In this document: positions 35,422 through 35,666 of the stretch, piece after piece | Numbering within the stretch: position 1 is the first letter of the stretch | How the letters are laid out: each line of letters opens with the position of its first letter | Assembly (NCBI GenBank): GCA_029863705.1 | Contig: JAOTUU010000011.1 | Span: 1-35,666, forward strand | Origin: Gammaproteobacteria bacterium | Lineage (GTDB): Bacteria > Pseudomonadota > Gammaproteobacteria > Steroidobacterales > Woeseiaceae | Length of the DNA: 35,666 nt | Direction of reading: 5' to 3' | Translations under genes and position numbers: made by a program | The notes under the pieces: model-generated | Seen by the model: only the letters and a program-made list of their open reading frames with translations | The model's database searches: none | Told to the model about the DNA's origin: nothing

Positions 35422-35666
35422 CTAGATCTGGCCGGTTTGCGATTGCCCATCAGCCTGTTTGGCCAGGACACTCGATGAGGTGTTCGACAAGGCACTGGCC
35501 TGCAGCGCTTCGTTCGGCAACGTAAATCCTGCGACGGTCTTTCTAAGCTGCGAGGCAAGTTCGGACAATTTCGCGATAGCTGCTGCGGTTGCCGTTGTTG
35601 CCTTGCCGGTTTGTTCGCTGATTTCCCGCAGCCGCGTTGTACGTCGCGTGACGTCTGCTGCCGATC
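35422..35666 (-). CDS. pilJ: Methyl-accepting chemotaxis protein PilJ, C-terminus only
   Basis: The last 80 or so codons of a chemoreceptor whose start is beyond the right edge. The visible part is a heptad-repeat helix typical of an MCP signalling bundle (LREISEQTGKATTATAAAI, then KLSELASQLRKTVAGFTLP), ending in a polar tail. The L-R-x-T-V-A-G-F-x-L-P ending is characteristic of PilJ. The TAG at 35422-35424 lies 27 bases before the chpA ATG on the same strand, matching the pilJ...chpA order of twitching-motility clusters. Confidence 0.85.
   Translation of the reverse strand, partial: SAADVTRRTTRLREISEQTGKATTATAAAIAKLSELASQLRKTVAGFTLPNEALQASALSNTSSSVLAKQADGQSQTGQI

Overview
The window looks like chromosome from a free-living gammaproteobacterium. 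The evidence is the gene content: RppH, ErpA, AmpD/AmpE, a Chp-type twitching chemotaxis cluster, fused chorismate mutase/prephenate dehydrogenase TyrA, and class III alcohol dehydrogenase. It also contains the tyrS / M23 peptidase / anmK / erpA / bactofilin / DUF6776 neighbourhood, which I recall from Pseudomonas and relatives. GC content is moderate by eye. The genus cannot be fixed from sequence reading alone. I see no insertion sequence, prophage, CRISPR array or integrase; this is mostly core genome with a few less familiar genes.

Layout. (1) 1-9.8 kb: the start of a secreted protein and tyrS on the minus strand, then mepM-like, anmK and ppk1 on the plus strand. These converge on a minus-strand operon, rppH - DUF6776 - bactofilin - erpA - ppx. 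The ppk1 and ppx stop codons overlap tail to tail. (2) 9.8-10.9 kb: a BtuC/FecCD-type ABC permease, divergent from rppH. (3) 10.9-13.1 kb: tyrA and a GAF-GGDEF diguanylate cyclase on the minus strand. (4) 13.1-18.5 kb: plus-strand adhC, preceded by a possible 29-codon leader ORF, then a gamma-glutamyltransferase family enzyme, pdxH, and a secreted TolB-propeller/amidohydrolase protein that has lost its metal ligands. (5) 18.5-19.05 kb: 573 bases without a credible gene. They end in a promoter-like element, two hairpins and a perfect intrinsic terminator, which is a candidate small RNA or leader. (6) 19.06-22.2 kb: a lipoprotein amidase, a membrane-anchored HExxH protein and a BtuD/FecE-type ATPase. 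(7) 22.2-25.8 kb: an inositol-monophosphatase-family gene (minus), a sigma70-like promoter, a cobalamin riboswitch, btuB and a PduO-type cobalamin adenosyltransferase. (8) 25.8-28.6 kb: minus-strand ampD - ampE - btuF - GNAT. (9) 28.7-35.7 kb: rsmE (plus), tRNA-Ala(CGC), and chpC, chpA and the 3' end of pilJ (all minus).

How the genes fit together. A complete B12 salvage route can be assembled: BtuB (outer membrane), BtuF (binding protein), BtuC and BtuD (ABC importer), and the ATR enzyme that makes adenosylcobalamin. It is scattered over three places and both strands, and only btuB and the ATR gene sit behind the riboswitch. A second theme is cell-wall turnover (M23 endopeptidase, AnmK, AmpD, AmpE). 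A third is polyphosphate synthesis and breakdown (Ppk1, Ppx). The Chp genes suggest type IV pilus-dependent surface behaviour.

The strongest leads for something undescribed are the candidate small RNA near 18.9 kb, the leader ORF before adhC, the degenerate amidohydrolase, the lipoprotein amidase/HExxH pair, and a nine-T tract at the start of btuF that masks a possible GTGA-coupled start. No wholly new multi-gene system is evident.
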